A DNA stretch of 11,269 nucleotides from contig CAVCYP010000050.1 in assembly GCA_963606545.1 (NCBI GenBank), positions 1-11,269 of the forward strand. Direction: 5' to 3'. Below, piece after piece: positions 1 to 7,540 of this stretch (positions are counted from its first letter, which is position 1; each line of letters starts with the position of its first letter). Both the position numbers and the translations under genes were made by a program. The notes beneath the pieces are model-generated. The model had not been told where the DNA came from. It did not search any database and was given only the letters and a program-made list of their open reading frames with translations. The DNA comes from UBA9732 sp963606545. Lineage in GTDB: Bacteria; Spirochaetota; Spirochaetia; Sphaerochaetales; Sphaerochaetaceae.

Positions 1-45
1 AGTCTTTGGCATGTAGCACATTACTTCATTTTTCACTTCTTCCAT
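1..45 (-). CDS. Probable FAD-binding subunit of the molybdenum hydroxylase (N-terminal 15 codons only)
   Basis: The gene starts at an ATG at 45 and runs off the left edge; only MEEVKNEVMCYMPKT is visible. A GAGGAG ribosome site lies 7 nt upstream and the start overlaps the last codons of the 2Fe-2S subunit by 13 bp, which indicates translational coupling. FAD-binding subunits of xanthine-dehydrogenase-type enzymes usually begin with a short strand ending in Y-x-P-K-T/S before an acidic helix, and the visible YMPKT fits that. Position also supports it: the FeS and Mo subunits are upstream in the same operon and no FAD subunit is otherwise present. In E. coli the corresponding cluster carries ygfM. 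The visible piece is too short to prove the family, so the product is inferred from context plus one short motif. Confidence 0.6.
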   Translation of the reverse strand, partial: MEEVKNEVMCYMPKT

Positions 46-515
46 AAGTGTGCTCCTCTTTCTGCTGCAAGCTTAATGCTTTCAACAATTAGGTCATAGC
101 CGGTACAACGGCAGATATTTCCGCTAATTCCAAGTCTAATTTCTGCTTCAGTTGGATTTGGATTTCTAGAAAGGAGATAATAGGCGGCAATTACCATACC
201 TGGAATGCAGAAACCACACTGAACAGCACCGCCGTCTGCAAAGGCCTGAATAATAACCTGTCCTTCTTCCTTTTCCTTGAGGCCTTCAATGGTCATAAGG
301 TCCTGACCATCAGCAGCTCCAACTGGAATGAGACAAGGGGTAACAATTTTACCATTGAAAATGATGGAACAAGCTCCACACTCGCCTTCACTACAACCTT
401 CTTTTACTCCAACACAGCCAAAATCTTCTCTTAGAACATCAATAAGACGTCTGAGAGGATCTGTGACAATGCTCACGTCTTTTCCGTTTAACTTAAATGA
501 AATTTTTACTTCCAT
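33..515 (-). CDS. 2Fe-2S subunit of a xanthine-dehydrogenase-type molybdenum hydroxylase
   Basis: This small subunit (160 aa) carries electrons from the molybdenum centre to the FAD subunit. Numbered from the ATG at 515, the N-terminal plant-ferredoxin-like domain has C41, C46, C49 and C61 (the E-G-C-S-E-G-E-C-G-A-C pattern). The C-terminal helical domain has C100, C103, C135 and C137 (C-G-F-C and C-R-C), so both 2Fe-2S clusters look intact. The length is normal for a free-standing subunit. A GTG at 518 could add one residue, but the ATG at 515 is preferred: it sits 8 nt from GGGAG and shares its A with the TGA stop of the molybdenum subunit (TGATG coupling). In E. coli XdhD, as I recall, this domain is fused to the molybdenum subunit; here it is separate and follows it. 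The substrate cannot be read from this subunit. Confidence 0.95.
   Translation of the reverse strand: MEVKISFKLNGKDVSIVTDPLRRLIDVLREDFGCVGVKEGCSEGECGACSIIFNGKIVTPCLIPVGAADGQDLMTIEGLKEKEEGQVIIQAFADGGAVQCGFCIPGMVIAAYYLLSRNPNPTEAEIRLGISGNICRCTGYDLIVESIKLAAERGAHLWKK
53..58 (-). promoter_or_regulatory. Ribosome binding site of the partial FAD-subunit gene
   Basis: GAGGAG on the minus strand sits 7 nt before the ATG at 45, inside the end of the 2Fe-2S gene. It is the main evidence that the truncated frame at the left edge is a real gene. Confidence 0.7.
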
Positions 516-2677
516 CACAAACTCTCCCTTAAGTCTTTTCCGTTAAGCATATAGCCCATAACGTCTTCTGTAGGAACAGGAATTGCGCTTATTTTCTTAC
601 CAATTGCCCTTGATAGAGCATCAATGTAGGCAGCACCACTTCCGTTGAAGACCAATTCTCCCATTCCCTTGGCTCCAAATGGTCCCCACTCGTACGGGTT
701 TTCTACAAAGTAGACGCCCTGTTTTGGACAATCCATTGAAGTTGGAACAATGTAATCACTCATTGAGGTCTGTTTGAAATGTCCGCCAACGTTCTTCAAG
801 ACTTCAGTAGAAGCCCAACCAATGCCTTGAAGGATTCCGCCGTTGACCTGACCGTGAACAATCATTTCATCAATGAGATGTCCGCAGTCATGGCTGGACC
901 AAACGCCCTTGGTGGTAACTTCACCGGTACATGGGTCAACTTCAACTTCTACTGCGCAAACGCCCCAGCCGTAACCAAGGTAAGCATAGCCTTGGAAGGT
1001 GCTCTGATCCCATGGATAACCTTCTGGATGCTCGTAGTGAGTTTCAACTGTGAAGTCTTCCTCTTTGTCGTATCTTGGTTTCATAAGTCTGGCTGCACGT
1101 TCAACCAGTTCTCCAACAATCATTGTAGATCTGGAAGCGGCAGTAGGTCCTGAATCTGGAACTCTAGAGGTATCGGGGTCTAAGAAGATGACCTTCTCGC
1201 GTGGGATTTCAAGCACGTAGGCGGCTATCTTTGGGAGGATGGTGTGGAAGCCCTGGCCCATTTCTGTTTGGCTGCAGAGGATTTCTACTGTGCCGTCTTT
1301 GAACTTGTGGAGCTGGCAGCGGCCTTTGATGATGGCTTGCTCGCCGTTACCGGTGAAGGCGCCACCGTGGTTGTAGAAGGAGATTCCAATGCCCTTTCCG
1401 CAGCCCCATTTGTATTCTTTAATTTTTCTTTCGTAGTCGCTGGCCTTGAGGACCTGATCAAGCATTTCAGGTATCATGACGCGTTCTACTATTTTGCCGT
1501 TAGTGCTGGTGGTATCGCCCTGCTTAATGAAGTAGCGCTTTTTGTACTCAAGTGGATCTAGGCCCTGCATTTCAGCAAGGTGGCACATGTGAGTTTCAAC
1601 TGCAAAGAGCGTCTGTGGAGCGCCAAAGCCTCTGAAGGCACAGCTTGGGAAGGTGTTGGTGGCAACTCCAAGGCCCACGGTTCTCATGTTTGGGAAGCTG
1701 TAACAACCGGTTACATGGAAGCAGCCTCTCTGAAGAACAACGAAAGAAGAAGAAAGATAACCACCTACGTTGTAATAAACTACGCTGTCCATAGCAAGGA
1801 TGTTGCCGTCTTTGTCCAAAGCTGTCTTGAAAACGGTCTTGGAAGGATGTCTTTTAACAGAGTTTTCAATGTCTTCTTCTCTGTCAAAAACCATCTTTAC
1901 GCCCTTTTTCATCACGTAACAAGCCAAAAGCAGAGGTCCGCAAACTACATCTGGGAAGTGCTCTTTTCCACCAAAAGCACCACCGGTTACCGTCTGCTGA
2001 ACTGTAATCTTACTTGGATCAATGCCCAAAACTGGTGCAACCGATTTTGTAATATAGAACGGACACTGAGCAGAAGCGTAAAACTTGTAGCCATCGCCAT
2101 TTGGAACGCAGCAAGCACCATTTGTTTCAAGGTAAATATGTTCCTGGAAGCCTGTTTCAATTGTCTCTTCCACAATGCGGTCTGCCTTCTTGAAAGCCTC
2201 CTCCACATTGCCAACTTCCAACTTCAAACGACAGTGAATGTTGTCCGAATTAACGAAAGCGCCACCCTTACACGCAACGCCTTCATCAATGGAGACAGCC
2301 GGTTCCTGCTCCTCATACTCAATCTTGATTTGCTCTCTGAGATCTTCAACGGTAGTCTTATCCGGACCTACCATAATCCCGATAGTCTCACCAACGTATC
2401 TGACATCATTTTCTGCAAAGCACTTCCAGTCTGTTGCAATCATGTGAAGGTAGTTGTGGCCACCTTCTGGAATGTCTTTGTAGGTGATAAACCTGTAGCC
2501 TTCTGGCATTTCAGGTAAAGTGATGCTCTTGATGATTCCCCTTGGGATGCTTGAACGAACTAATCGTCCCCAAAGGCAATCAGCAAAATCATAATCAGAA
2601 ATGTATTTAGCAGTTCCTTCACTTTTGGATACTGCATCAACTCTTCTTACAGCTTTTGAGATATCATGTGCTACCAT
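515..2677 (-). CDS. Molybdenum-binding subunit of a purine-type hydroxylase (xanthine dehydrogenase family, XdhD-like)
   Basis: This is the catalytic subunit (720 aa) of a molybdopterin-dependent hydroxylase, a soluble cytoplasmic enzyme that oxidises or reduces N-heterocycles such as xanthine or urate-related purines. The N-terminal hammerhead domain covers about residues 1-130. The molybdopterin-binding part follows, with GGAFGGKE at 232-239, AFRGFGAPQ at 347-355, EMGQG at 472-476, and near the C-terminus G-A-K-G-M-G-E, whose glutamate (E674) aligns with the catalytic Glu of the family. There is no FeS or FAD domain; the 2Fe-2S subunit is the next gene, overlapping by 1 bp. The open frame extends to a TTG at 2689, but GGGAGG falls 4 nt before the ATG at 2677, so that ATG is chosen. 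Its place downstream of ygfK and ssnA points to the YgfK/SsnA/XdhD purine pathway. The exact substrate, and whether the enzyme uses selenium, cannot be read from sequence. Confidence 0.93.
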   Translation of the reverse strand: MVAHDISKAVRRVDAVSKSEGTAKYISDYDFADCLWGRLVRSSIPRGIIKSITLPEMPEGYRFITYKDIPEGGHNYLHMIATDWKCFAENDVRYVGETIGIMVGPDKTTVEDLREQIKIEYEEQEPAVSIDEGVACKGGAFVNSDNIHCRLKLEVGNVEEAFKKADRIVEETIETGFQEHIYLETNGACCVPNGDGYKFYASAQCPFYITKSVAPVLGIDPSKITVQQTVTGGAFGGKEHFPDVVCGPLLLACYVMKKGVKMVFDREEDIENSVKRHPSKTVFKTALDKDGNILAMDSVVYYNVGGYLSSSFVVLQRGCFHVTGCYSFPNMRTVGLGVATNTFPSCAFRGFGAPQTLFAVETHMCHLAEMQGLDPLEYKKRYFIKQGDTTSTNGKIVERVMIPEMLDQVLKASDYERKIKEYKWGCGKGIGISFYNHGGAFTGNGEQAIIKGRCQLHKFKDGTVEILCSQTEMGQGFHTILPKIAAYVLEIPREKVIFLDPDTSRVPDSGPTAASRSTMIVGELVERAARLMKPRYDKEEDFTVETHYEHPEGYPWDQSTFQGYAYLGYGWGVCAVEVEVDPCTGEVTTKGVWSSHDCGHLIDEMIVHGQVNGGILQGIGWASTEVLKNVGGHFKQTSMSDYIVPTSMDCPKQGVYFVENPYEWGPFGAKGMGELVFNGSGAAYIDALSRAIGKKISAIPVPTEDVMGYMLNGKDLRESL
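524..529 (-). promoter_or_regulatory. Ribosome binding site of the 2Fe-2S subunit
   Basis: AGGGAG on the minus strand lies within the last codons of the molybdenum-subunit gene, 8 nt before the ATG at 515 and 5 nt before an in-frame GTG at 518. ATG is chosen on start-codon strength and the TGATG junction. Confidence 0.65.
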
Positions 2678-2681
2678 TTTT

Positions 2682-2687
2682 CCTCCC
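2682..2687 (-). promoter_or_regulatory. Ribosome binding site that sets the molybdenum-subunit start
   Basis: GGGAGG on the minus strand ends 4 nt before the ATG at 2677 and overlaps the alternative TTG at 2687-2689, which therefore cannot be served by it. Confidence 0.7.
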
Positions 2688-2725
2688 AATCAACCTTATG
2701 CTGCATTTTTGTGTTTTGAAAGGTT

Positions 2726-2764
2726 CCATTAATTTATTCCATTAAATTTTAAAAAAATTAATGG
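2726..2764. repeat. AT-rich inverted repeat upstream of the molybdenum-subunit gene
   Basis: CCATTAATTT at 2726-2735 is matched perfectly by its reverse complement AAATTAATGG at 2755-2764, with a 19-bp spacer. Within this, TTCCATTAA occurs twice as a direct repeat 13 bp apart (2724-2732 and 2737-2745). It lies 49-87 bp upstream of the gene start at 2677, so a protein-binding site controlling a separate transcript for the hydroxylase subunits is possible. I see no convincing -35/-10 pair here. Confidence 0.45.
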
Positions 2765-2783
2765 CGTATTTTAAAACACGTAA

Positions 2784-2803
2784 GCCGCAACCTAAGTTGC
2801 GGC
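2784..2803 (-). other. GC-rich perfect hairpin between ssnA and the molybdenum-subunit gene
   Basis: An 8-bp perfect stem (GCCGCAAC with GTTGCGGC) closes a 4-nt loop, in otherwise very AT-rich sequence. On the minus strand it is followed by TTACGTGTTTT rather than an immediate T run, so it is a poor intrinsic terminator. More likely roles are partial attenuation, an mRNA-processing or stabilising stem, or a small repeat element. Confidence 0.5.
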
Positions 2804-2827
2804 CACTTTCTAGAATACTATTTTCTC

Positions 2828-2849
2828 AAAAATAATACCATAAGTATTA
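2828..2849 (-). terminator. Weak AT-rich terminator-like hairpin at the ssnA stop
   Basis: TAATAC and GTATTA form a 6-bp stem with a 5-nt loop, overlapping the ssnA TAA, and five T residues follow on the transcribed strand. The stem is almost all A-T, so any termination would be inefficient. Confidence 0.25.
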
Positions 2850-4208
2850 CCTTACAATTCCACTTGTTCCAGTTGCAGGCATTGCATCAGTTCTTGCCCA
2901 AAGCTTTTTAGCAACCTCGGCAGCCTTTGCATAAATTTCCTTTTCATCAAAGTCAAACTGTCGGTTCTCCATGACAAGCTTTCCATTGATAATGACAGAT
3001 TCAACGCAATTACTGCTCATGCCCCAGACAAGATGTCCACCAGCATTACCAGCATTAAGCGGAGTTGGATTCTGGTAAGAAAGAATGTCCAAATCTGCCT
3101 TATAACCCGGCTCGATTCTTCCAAACTTGTCGCCAACAAAGTACTTTTCCAAGAACTTATTAGCTCTTGTCAAAGCTGCCATGTAATCGCCTGGCCAATA
3201 TGGTCCAATAGCATCTCTATTCTTGAAGAAAGCAATCTTGATTTCTTCAAACATGTTGCTTCCACAGCCGTCAGTTCCCAAAATCAAGTTCTTAATCTTT
3301 GGAATATACTTACTATAACCAACTTCATTGTTCATATTGCTTCTTGGATTGTGTGCAAGATAGCAACCTCTCTCATTGAGAAGTTCAACTTCATGTTCAT
3401 TGAGGTAAATACCATGAACAAGAAGAGTCTTATCAGTAAGAAGTCCATGCTTATCAAGACGATCAAGGATGTCCATGTTATAGAAGTGATGGGACCAGAT
3501 TTGGTCGTAATCGCCTTCAGCTACGTGAATATGAGCACCTCTTCCGGTAAGCTTTGCAGATTCTGCAAGCAGCTCCATTCCTTCTTCAGGAATTGTAAAT
3601 GGAGCATGTCCACCAACCATTGCCTGACACATGACGTTCTCACCACGCTTGATGCGCTCATCAACTTCTTTTGCAAATCTGTTGCCTTCAGCAATGCCAT
3701 CTTTAATCTCTTTCATGCCGTAGTTGCGGTCTGTAATACCGTAAGCCACAATGCCTCTGAGACCAAACTTTTCCATTCCCTTTGCAACGGTTGAAAGAGA
3801 TCCACCAATGTAATTTGGACTCTCATGATGGTCTATACAAGTAGTTGTACCGTTTTTTATTGCATCAAGTGTGCAAATTAGGGAACTGTAGTACAAAGAT
3901 TCTTCATCAAGAGCTCTGTCTAAGCGCCACCACCATTCCTTGAGGGTCTGAATCAAATCTGTCTGTGGTCCAGCAGAAATTTGCATACCTCGGCTAAGGC
4001 CACTGTAATAGTGGTGATGGCCGCAAATCATGCCAGGAATGACATACTTACCTTCAGCTTCAAGTACCTTGTCAGCCTTAACCTGGCTGCCGGCATTCTT
4101 GCCAACAGCCTTAATCAGGTCGTTTTCAATAACAATATCAACACCTTCAAGAACCTCAACTGGTTCCATGGTTTGAATAACTTTTGCGTTTCTAATAACC
4201 AGCGTCAT
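2847..4208 (-). CDS. ssnA: SsnA-like metal-dependent amidohydrolase (putative purine-pathway aminohydrolase)
   Basis: This 453-aa member of the amidohydrolase superfamily is related to chlorohydrolase/guanine-deaminase-type enzymes that hydrolyse ring C-N bonds or remove amino groups. Numbered from the ATG at 4208, the N-terminal small beta domain leads into PGMICGHHHYYSGLSRG, giving the H64-x-H66 metal pair. The H-V-A-E motif (H228, E231), L-V-H-G (H265) and L-G-T-D-G (D313) supply the remaining metal and catalytic residues. The C-terminal GRIEPGYKADLDIL closes the small domain. All key residues are present. It sits 2 bp after ygfK, the same order as in E. coli, where the genes belong to the anaerobic purine/urate degradation region. 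A GTG at 4214 overlaps the ygfK stop, but GGAGG is only 1 nt from it and an ideal 7 nt from the ATG at 4208. The substrate is inferred from context only. Confidence 0.9.
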   Translation of the reverse strand: MTLVIRNAKVIQTMEPVEVLEGVDIVIENDLIKAVGKNAGSQVKADKVLEAEGKYVIPGMICGHHHYYSGLSRGMQISAGPQTDLIQTLKEWWWRLDRALDEESLYYSSLICTLDAIKNGTTTCIDHHESPNYIGGSLSTVAKGMEKFGLRGIVAYGITDRNYGMKEIKDGIAEGNRFAKEVDERIKRGENVMCQAMVGGHAPFTIPEEGMELLAESAKLTGRGAHIHVAEGDYDQIWSHHFYNMDILDRLDKHGLLTDKTLLVHGIYLNEHEVELLNERGCYLAHNPRSNMNNEVGYSKYIPKIKNLILGTDGCGSNMFEEIKIAFFKNRDAIGPYWPGDYMAALTRANKFLEKYFVGDKFGRIEPGYKADLDILSYQNPTPLNAGNAGGHLVWGMSSNCVESVIINGKLVMENRQFDFDEKEIYAKAAEVAKKLWARTDAMPATGTSGIVR

Positions 4209-4210
4209 TA

Positions 4211-7200
4211 TCACTCCTCCACACGGGTAAGAAGGTAATCATAGCAAAGGAATACCTGTTCAATGAGATCCTTAACCAAAGTTGGGACCTCACCAAGGAG
4301 GTTGCCGTCACCATCAATACTGCATTCTACAATCTTGTCCTTGAGTCTGACCAAAACCGTCTCACCTTCTACATAGAAACCACTGTTGGTGCTATCCTCA
4401 AAGTCATCCCGTCTGCTAAAGAGTGTGAACTTATCCTTGTAAGGTCTGCCCTCATGGTTACAGAAGCTTGCACAGTTTCCACATTCGTTGCAGAAAGCAT
4501 CCAAGTGAAGAATCTGGAATGGATCCTCTGTTGCATCAGAGAAGCGCATATCAATTGCAACGTTGGCACGGTTTGGACATACATCAACACACTTGTTGCA
4601 GTAATAAGTACAATCCATACAGCGACTTGCTTCTCTCTTTGCAAAGTCTTTTGCATTTGAGCATGGAGTCTTGCAATCCAGGCAAATATGAGTCTTTCTT
4701 GCCTGAACATCCTTGAAGAAGTTGTCTTCATCTTCTAGATACTCTTCATCAAGCTCTTCATCCTCTTCAGGAGCATTCTTCTTGCAGTCACAGTTGCTGT
4801 TATCCTTGCAGCCTTCCTGATTGCAACCTTCACAACCCTCTGAATCTGTGCAGCCATTGCAACCGCTACACTTTGCGTCTTCAATCTCTGCATCCTTCAC
4901 GGAATCCAAAACCTTGTCTATGGTTGCCTCAACAGCTTTTCTAGCCGATGCAATACATCTTACAACTGTGGATGGACCGCTCTGAACATCTCCAATTGCA
5001 TATACGTCTTCAACTGGGCTTTCATTGGTATCTGGATTTACAACTGGCCAACCCTTCTCATTTACTGGAAGTCCATACCAAGTAAGGGCTTCAGAATCTG
5101 CGTGCTCGCCAATAGCTGTGATGAGAACGTCGCAAGGAATCTCAACAGTTTCATTAGTTTCAACTGGGCGGCGTCTGCCGGAAGCATCGGGCTCGCCAAG
5201 CTCCATCTTGGTGCAGATGAGTTTTCCGTCATTCATGCTCTTTGGGTTAGCAAGGAAGACAAAGTTAATACCATCGGCCTTGGCAAGTTTGTACTCGTCT
5301 GGGTCAGCTGGCATTTCTTTTTCAGTTCTGCGGTAGACGACTGTGACGTTTTCTACGCCTGCGGTGCGTTTTGCGGCTCTTGCGCTATCCATTGCAGTGT
5401 TTCCGCCACCTGTTACGACAACGTTTTTATCAAGCATGGCTAAAGCTTTGTCTGCCTTGAAGGCTTCTAGGAATTCAAGTGCGCCATAGACTTTCTTGTT
5501 GCCTTCAACCTTGATTTCGTTGTCTTTTTCACTTCCAACTGCGTAGTAGATGTAGTCATAACCTGCATCCTTGAGAGCCTTAACGGTTACCTCTTCACGT
5601 TTTACGCCATAGTTGAACTTAACACCGTGTCTTGCAACGTGGTCAATGTCTGCCTGAATTGCTTTTGGATCAATTCTGAAGTTAGGAATGATGTTGGCAA
5701 CAACACCACCTGCATTTTCAGCCTTCTCAAAGATTGTTGTATCAAATCCAGACTTTGCAAGGAAATATGCGGCTGAAAGACCAGCAGGACCTGCACCAAT
5801 AACAGCAGCCTTAACATCAGCTGGAGCCTGTGGAGCTTCAAAGTATCTTCTAAGATATTCTTCAGTTCCATTCTCTACTGCAATCTTCTTCATCTCTCTA
5901 ATTTGAACGGCGCCTTCGTACTCCATTCTTGCGCAGTGGAACTGGCACTGATGATCACAAATGTTGCAGGTAATATTAGGAAGAGCGTTCTCCTGATAGA
6001 TAACATCAAGAGCTTCTGCATACTTGCCTTCGCCAACAAGACTAATATAGTCAGGAATATTCTGGTGAATTGGACATGCCATCATACAAGGAGAGACATA
6101 GCAGTCAAACATTGGAAGTTCGCCTGCAACTTTAGCCTTGGCATCTCCACGGAAGTCTTTCTGTGAGTAATAACTGCTTCTTGCCTTCTGGCAAAGTTCT
6201 TCAACTGCCTTGGCATCAATGTCCTTTTTGCCCCATGTCTTGCTATTTTTTTCAAGGATGTCAGCCATTTGGGCCATTCTTGAGTATCCACCTGGTTTAA
6301 GCATATCTGTTGCAAGGGTAATTGGTCTAATACCTGTGTCAAAGATATCCTGTACTGAGTAGACGGTACATCCACCGGAATAGGAAACAGGGAGCTTGCC
6401 ATCAAACTCTGCGCTGAGCTTAGCTGCAACCTTGGTGGAAATTGGAAGAAGAGCTCTTCCTGACATGTATCTTTCTTCACCAGGGAGAACCTTTCCATCA
6501 TTGACGTTACCAAGCGTATTTGTAAGCTTTACACCAAATCCAAGCTTTTGCTCTTTTGCCAAATCTACAAGTCTGTGCAACATAGCAATGGCATCTGGAT
6601 ACTGAAGATCGTGCTCAAAACTCTCTCTCTTAAGGGTAACGTGATTAAATCCAATATCGTCCAAAATAGCTCTGACTTCATCATAGCCCAAGAGGGTTGG
6701 ATTGAGCTTAACAAACGTATTAAGCTTTTTCTCTGTAAGCATATAACGACAAATTGCTTCAATCTCTGTTGGAGGACAACCATGCATTGTTGAAATTGTT
6801 ACACTCTTACAAATAACAGGACTAATCTTTTCTGCTACATCCTTGAGAGCCTTTCCGCTCTTTTCAAGATCAGAACCACACAAGAGTTCATCATCTTCAA
6901 TCATTGCCTTGAAAGCTGCTTTGTACTGCTCAAACAATGGGCTCTTAGATGCATCCATCATATTATCTATATATGTTTGCATCTTTGGCTGCTTAATACC
7001 TTCAAGGTTATAACCAACGCTCATGTTAAAAATGAAGTCTGGTTCATCAAACTTTCCACTAAGGGCAGCCTGTATTGCGTGTACTGCAAACCATGCCTTC
7101 AAATATTCGTCAAAGGCTTTTTCAAGAGTGTACTCGGTTGACCACTCTACGTTGTGGCCTTCGTCTCTTGCATCAATACAAGGCTTGGCAATCTCAAGAT

Positions 7201-7468
7201 GATCCATGATTTGAACTGTCTTGAGTTCCATAAATCTTCCACCAACTAGATATGCACTAACGATATTTTGTGCAAGCTGTGTATGTGGTCCTGCTGCAGG
7301 TCCCAGTGGAGTTGCGCACTTCTGACCAAAAACTTCAATTGAGTGTTTTGCGGACGGCTTATGGAAATTCTCCTTGCTAATACCAAATATAGTTCCATGA
7401 TTTCTATATTCAGAAAATATTCTTTCCATCAGTTCTTCAAAAGGAACTGGTCTCATTCGGTCTCCCAT
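4211..7468 (-). CDS. ygfK: YgfK-like multidomain NAD(P)H/flavin/iron-sulfur oxidoreductase
   Basis: This is a large cytoplasmic redox enzyme (1085 aa), often annotated as a putative selenate reductase subunit. Residues 1 to about 410 are a dihydroorotate-dehydrogenase-like barrel (TMHGCPP near 228-233, a GIRPITLATDMLKPGGY segment near 379-395). A GltD-like part follows, with Fe-S cysteines (C456, C461, C465; C501, C504, C508, C512), an FAD motif GAGPAG at 558-563 and a nucleotide motif GGGNTAMD at 687-694. A cysteine-rich insert covers 867-895, an acidic linker 901-915, and ferredoxin-type clusters 929-1003. The parts match dihydropyrimidine dehydrogenase in a different order, which suggests NAD(P)H-coupled reduction or oxidation of a purine- or pyrimidine-like ring. 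The start MGDRMRPVPFEE agrees with my memory of E. coli YgfK (1032 aa), and GGAG lies 8 nt upstream; an ATG at 7489 has no such site. It is the first gene of the operon. Confidence 0.92.
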   Translation of the reverse strand: MGDRMRPVPFEELMERIFSEYRNHGTIFGISKENFHKPSAKHSIEVFGQKCATPLGPAAGPHTQLAQNIVSAYLVGGRFMELKTVQIMDHLEIAKPCIDARDEGHNVEWSTEYTLEKAFDEYLKAWFAVHAIQAALSGKFDEPDFIFNMSVGYNLEGIKQPKMQTYIDNMMDASKSPLFEQYKAAFKAMIEDDELLCGSDLEKSGKALKDVAEKISPVICKSVTISTMHGCPPTEIEAICRYMLTEKKLNTFVKLNPTLLGYDEVRAILDDIGFNHVTLKRESFEHDLQYPDAIAMLHRLVDLAKEQKLGFGVKLTNTLGNVNDGKVLPGEERYMSGRALLPISTKVAAKLSAEFDGKLPVSYSGGCTVYSVQDIFDTGIRPITLATDMLKPGGYSRMAQMADILEKNSKTWGKKDIDAKAVEELCQKARSSYYSQKDFRGDAKAKVAGELPMFDCYVSPCMMACPIHQNIPDYISLVGEGKYAEALDVIYQENALPNITCNICDHQCQFHCARMEYEGAVQIREMKKIAVENGTEEYLRRYFEAPQAPADVKAAVIGAGPAGLSAAYFLAKSGFDTTIFEKAENAGGVVANIIPNFRIDPKAIQADIDHVARHGVKFNYGVKREEVTVKALKDAGYDYIYYAVGSEKDNEIKVEGNKKVYGALEFLEAFKADKALAMLDKNVVVTGGGNTAMDSARAAKRTAGVENVTVVYRRTEKEMPADPDEYKLAKADGINFVFLANPKSMNDGKLICTKMELGEPDASGRRRPVETNETVEIPCDVLITAIGEHADSEALTWYGLPVNEKGWPVVNPDTNESPVEDVYAIGDVQSGPSTVVRCIASARKAVEATIDKVLDSVKDAEIEDAKCSGCNGCTDSEGCEGCNQEGCKDNSNCDCKKNAPEEDEELDEEYLEDEDNFFKDVQARKTHICLDCKTPCSNAKDFAKREASRCMDCTYYCNKCVDVCPNRANVAIDMRFSDATEDPFQILHLDAFCNECGNCASFCNHEGRPYKDKFTLFSRRDDFEDSTNSGFYVEGETVLVRLKDKIVECSIDGDGNLLGEVPTLVKDLIEQVFLCYDYLLTRVEE
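4216..4220 (-). promoter_or_regulatory. Ribosome binding site that sets the ssnA start
   Basis: GGAGG within the last ygfK codons is 7 nt from the ATG at 4208 but only 1 nt from the GTG at 4214, so it favours the ATG start. Confidence 0.75.
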
Positions 7469-7476
7469 TGCTGGCT

Positions 7477-7482
7477 CTCCTT
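7477..7482 (-). promoter_or_regulatory. Ribosome binding site that sets the ygfK start
   Basis: AAGGAG on the minus strand is 8 nt before the ATG at 7468. It lies inside the 5' extension of the open frame that starts at 7489, so the longer start is unlikely. Confidence 0.75.
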
Positions 7483-7504
7483 TTTTCATAATGTTCTAAC
7501 GTAT

Positions 7505-7532
7505 ATTCTAAACCATATCTTTTCAAAGTCAA
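7505..7532 (-). promoter_or_regulatory. Predicted sigma-70-type promoter of the ygfK operon
   Basis: On the minus strand TTGACT (7532-7527) and TAGAAT (7510-7505) are separated by 16 bp. The predicted start near 7498 leaves a leader of about 30 nt before the ATG at 7468. The match is good (5/6 at each box), but the assignment rests on sequence alone. Confidence 0.6.
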
Positions 7533-7540
7533 TCAAAAAT

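Noticed and set aside
1580..2518. 312-codon open frame on the plus strand
   Set aside because: It lies entirely antisense to the well-supported molybdenum subunit, shows no recognisable domain or ribosome site, and its amino-acid composition looks random.
3033..3794. 253-codon open frame on the plus strand
   Set aside because: It is antisense to ssnA, whose catalytic motifs are all present; the antisense translation shows no domain.
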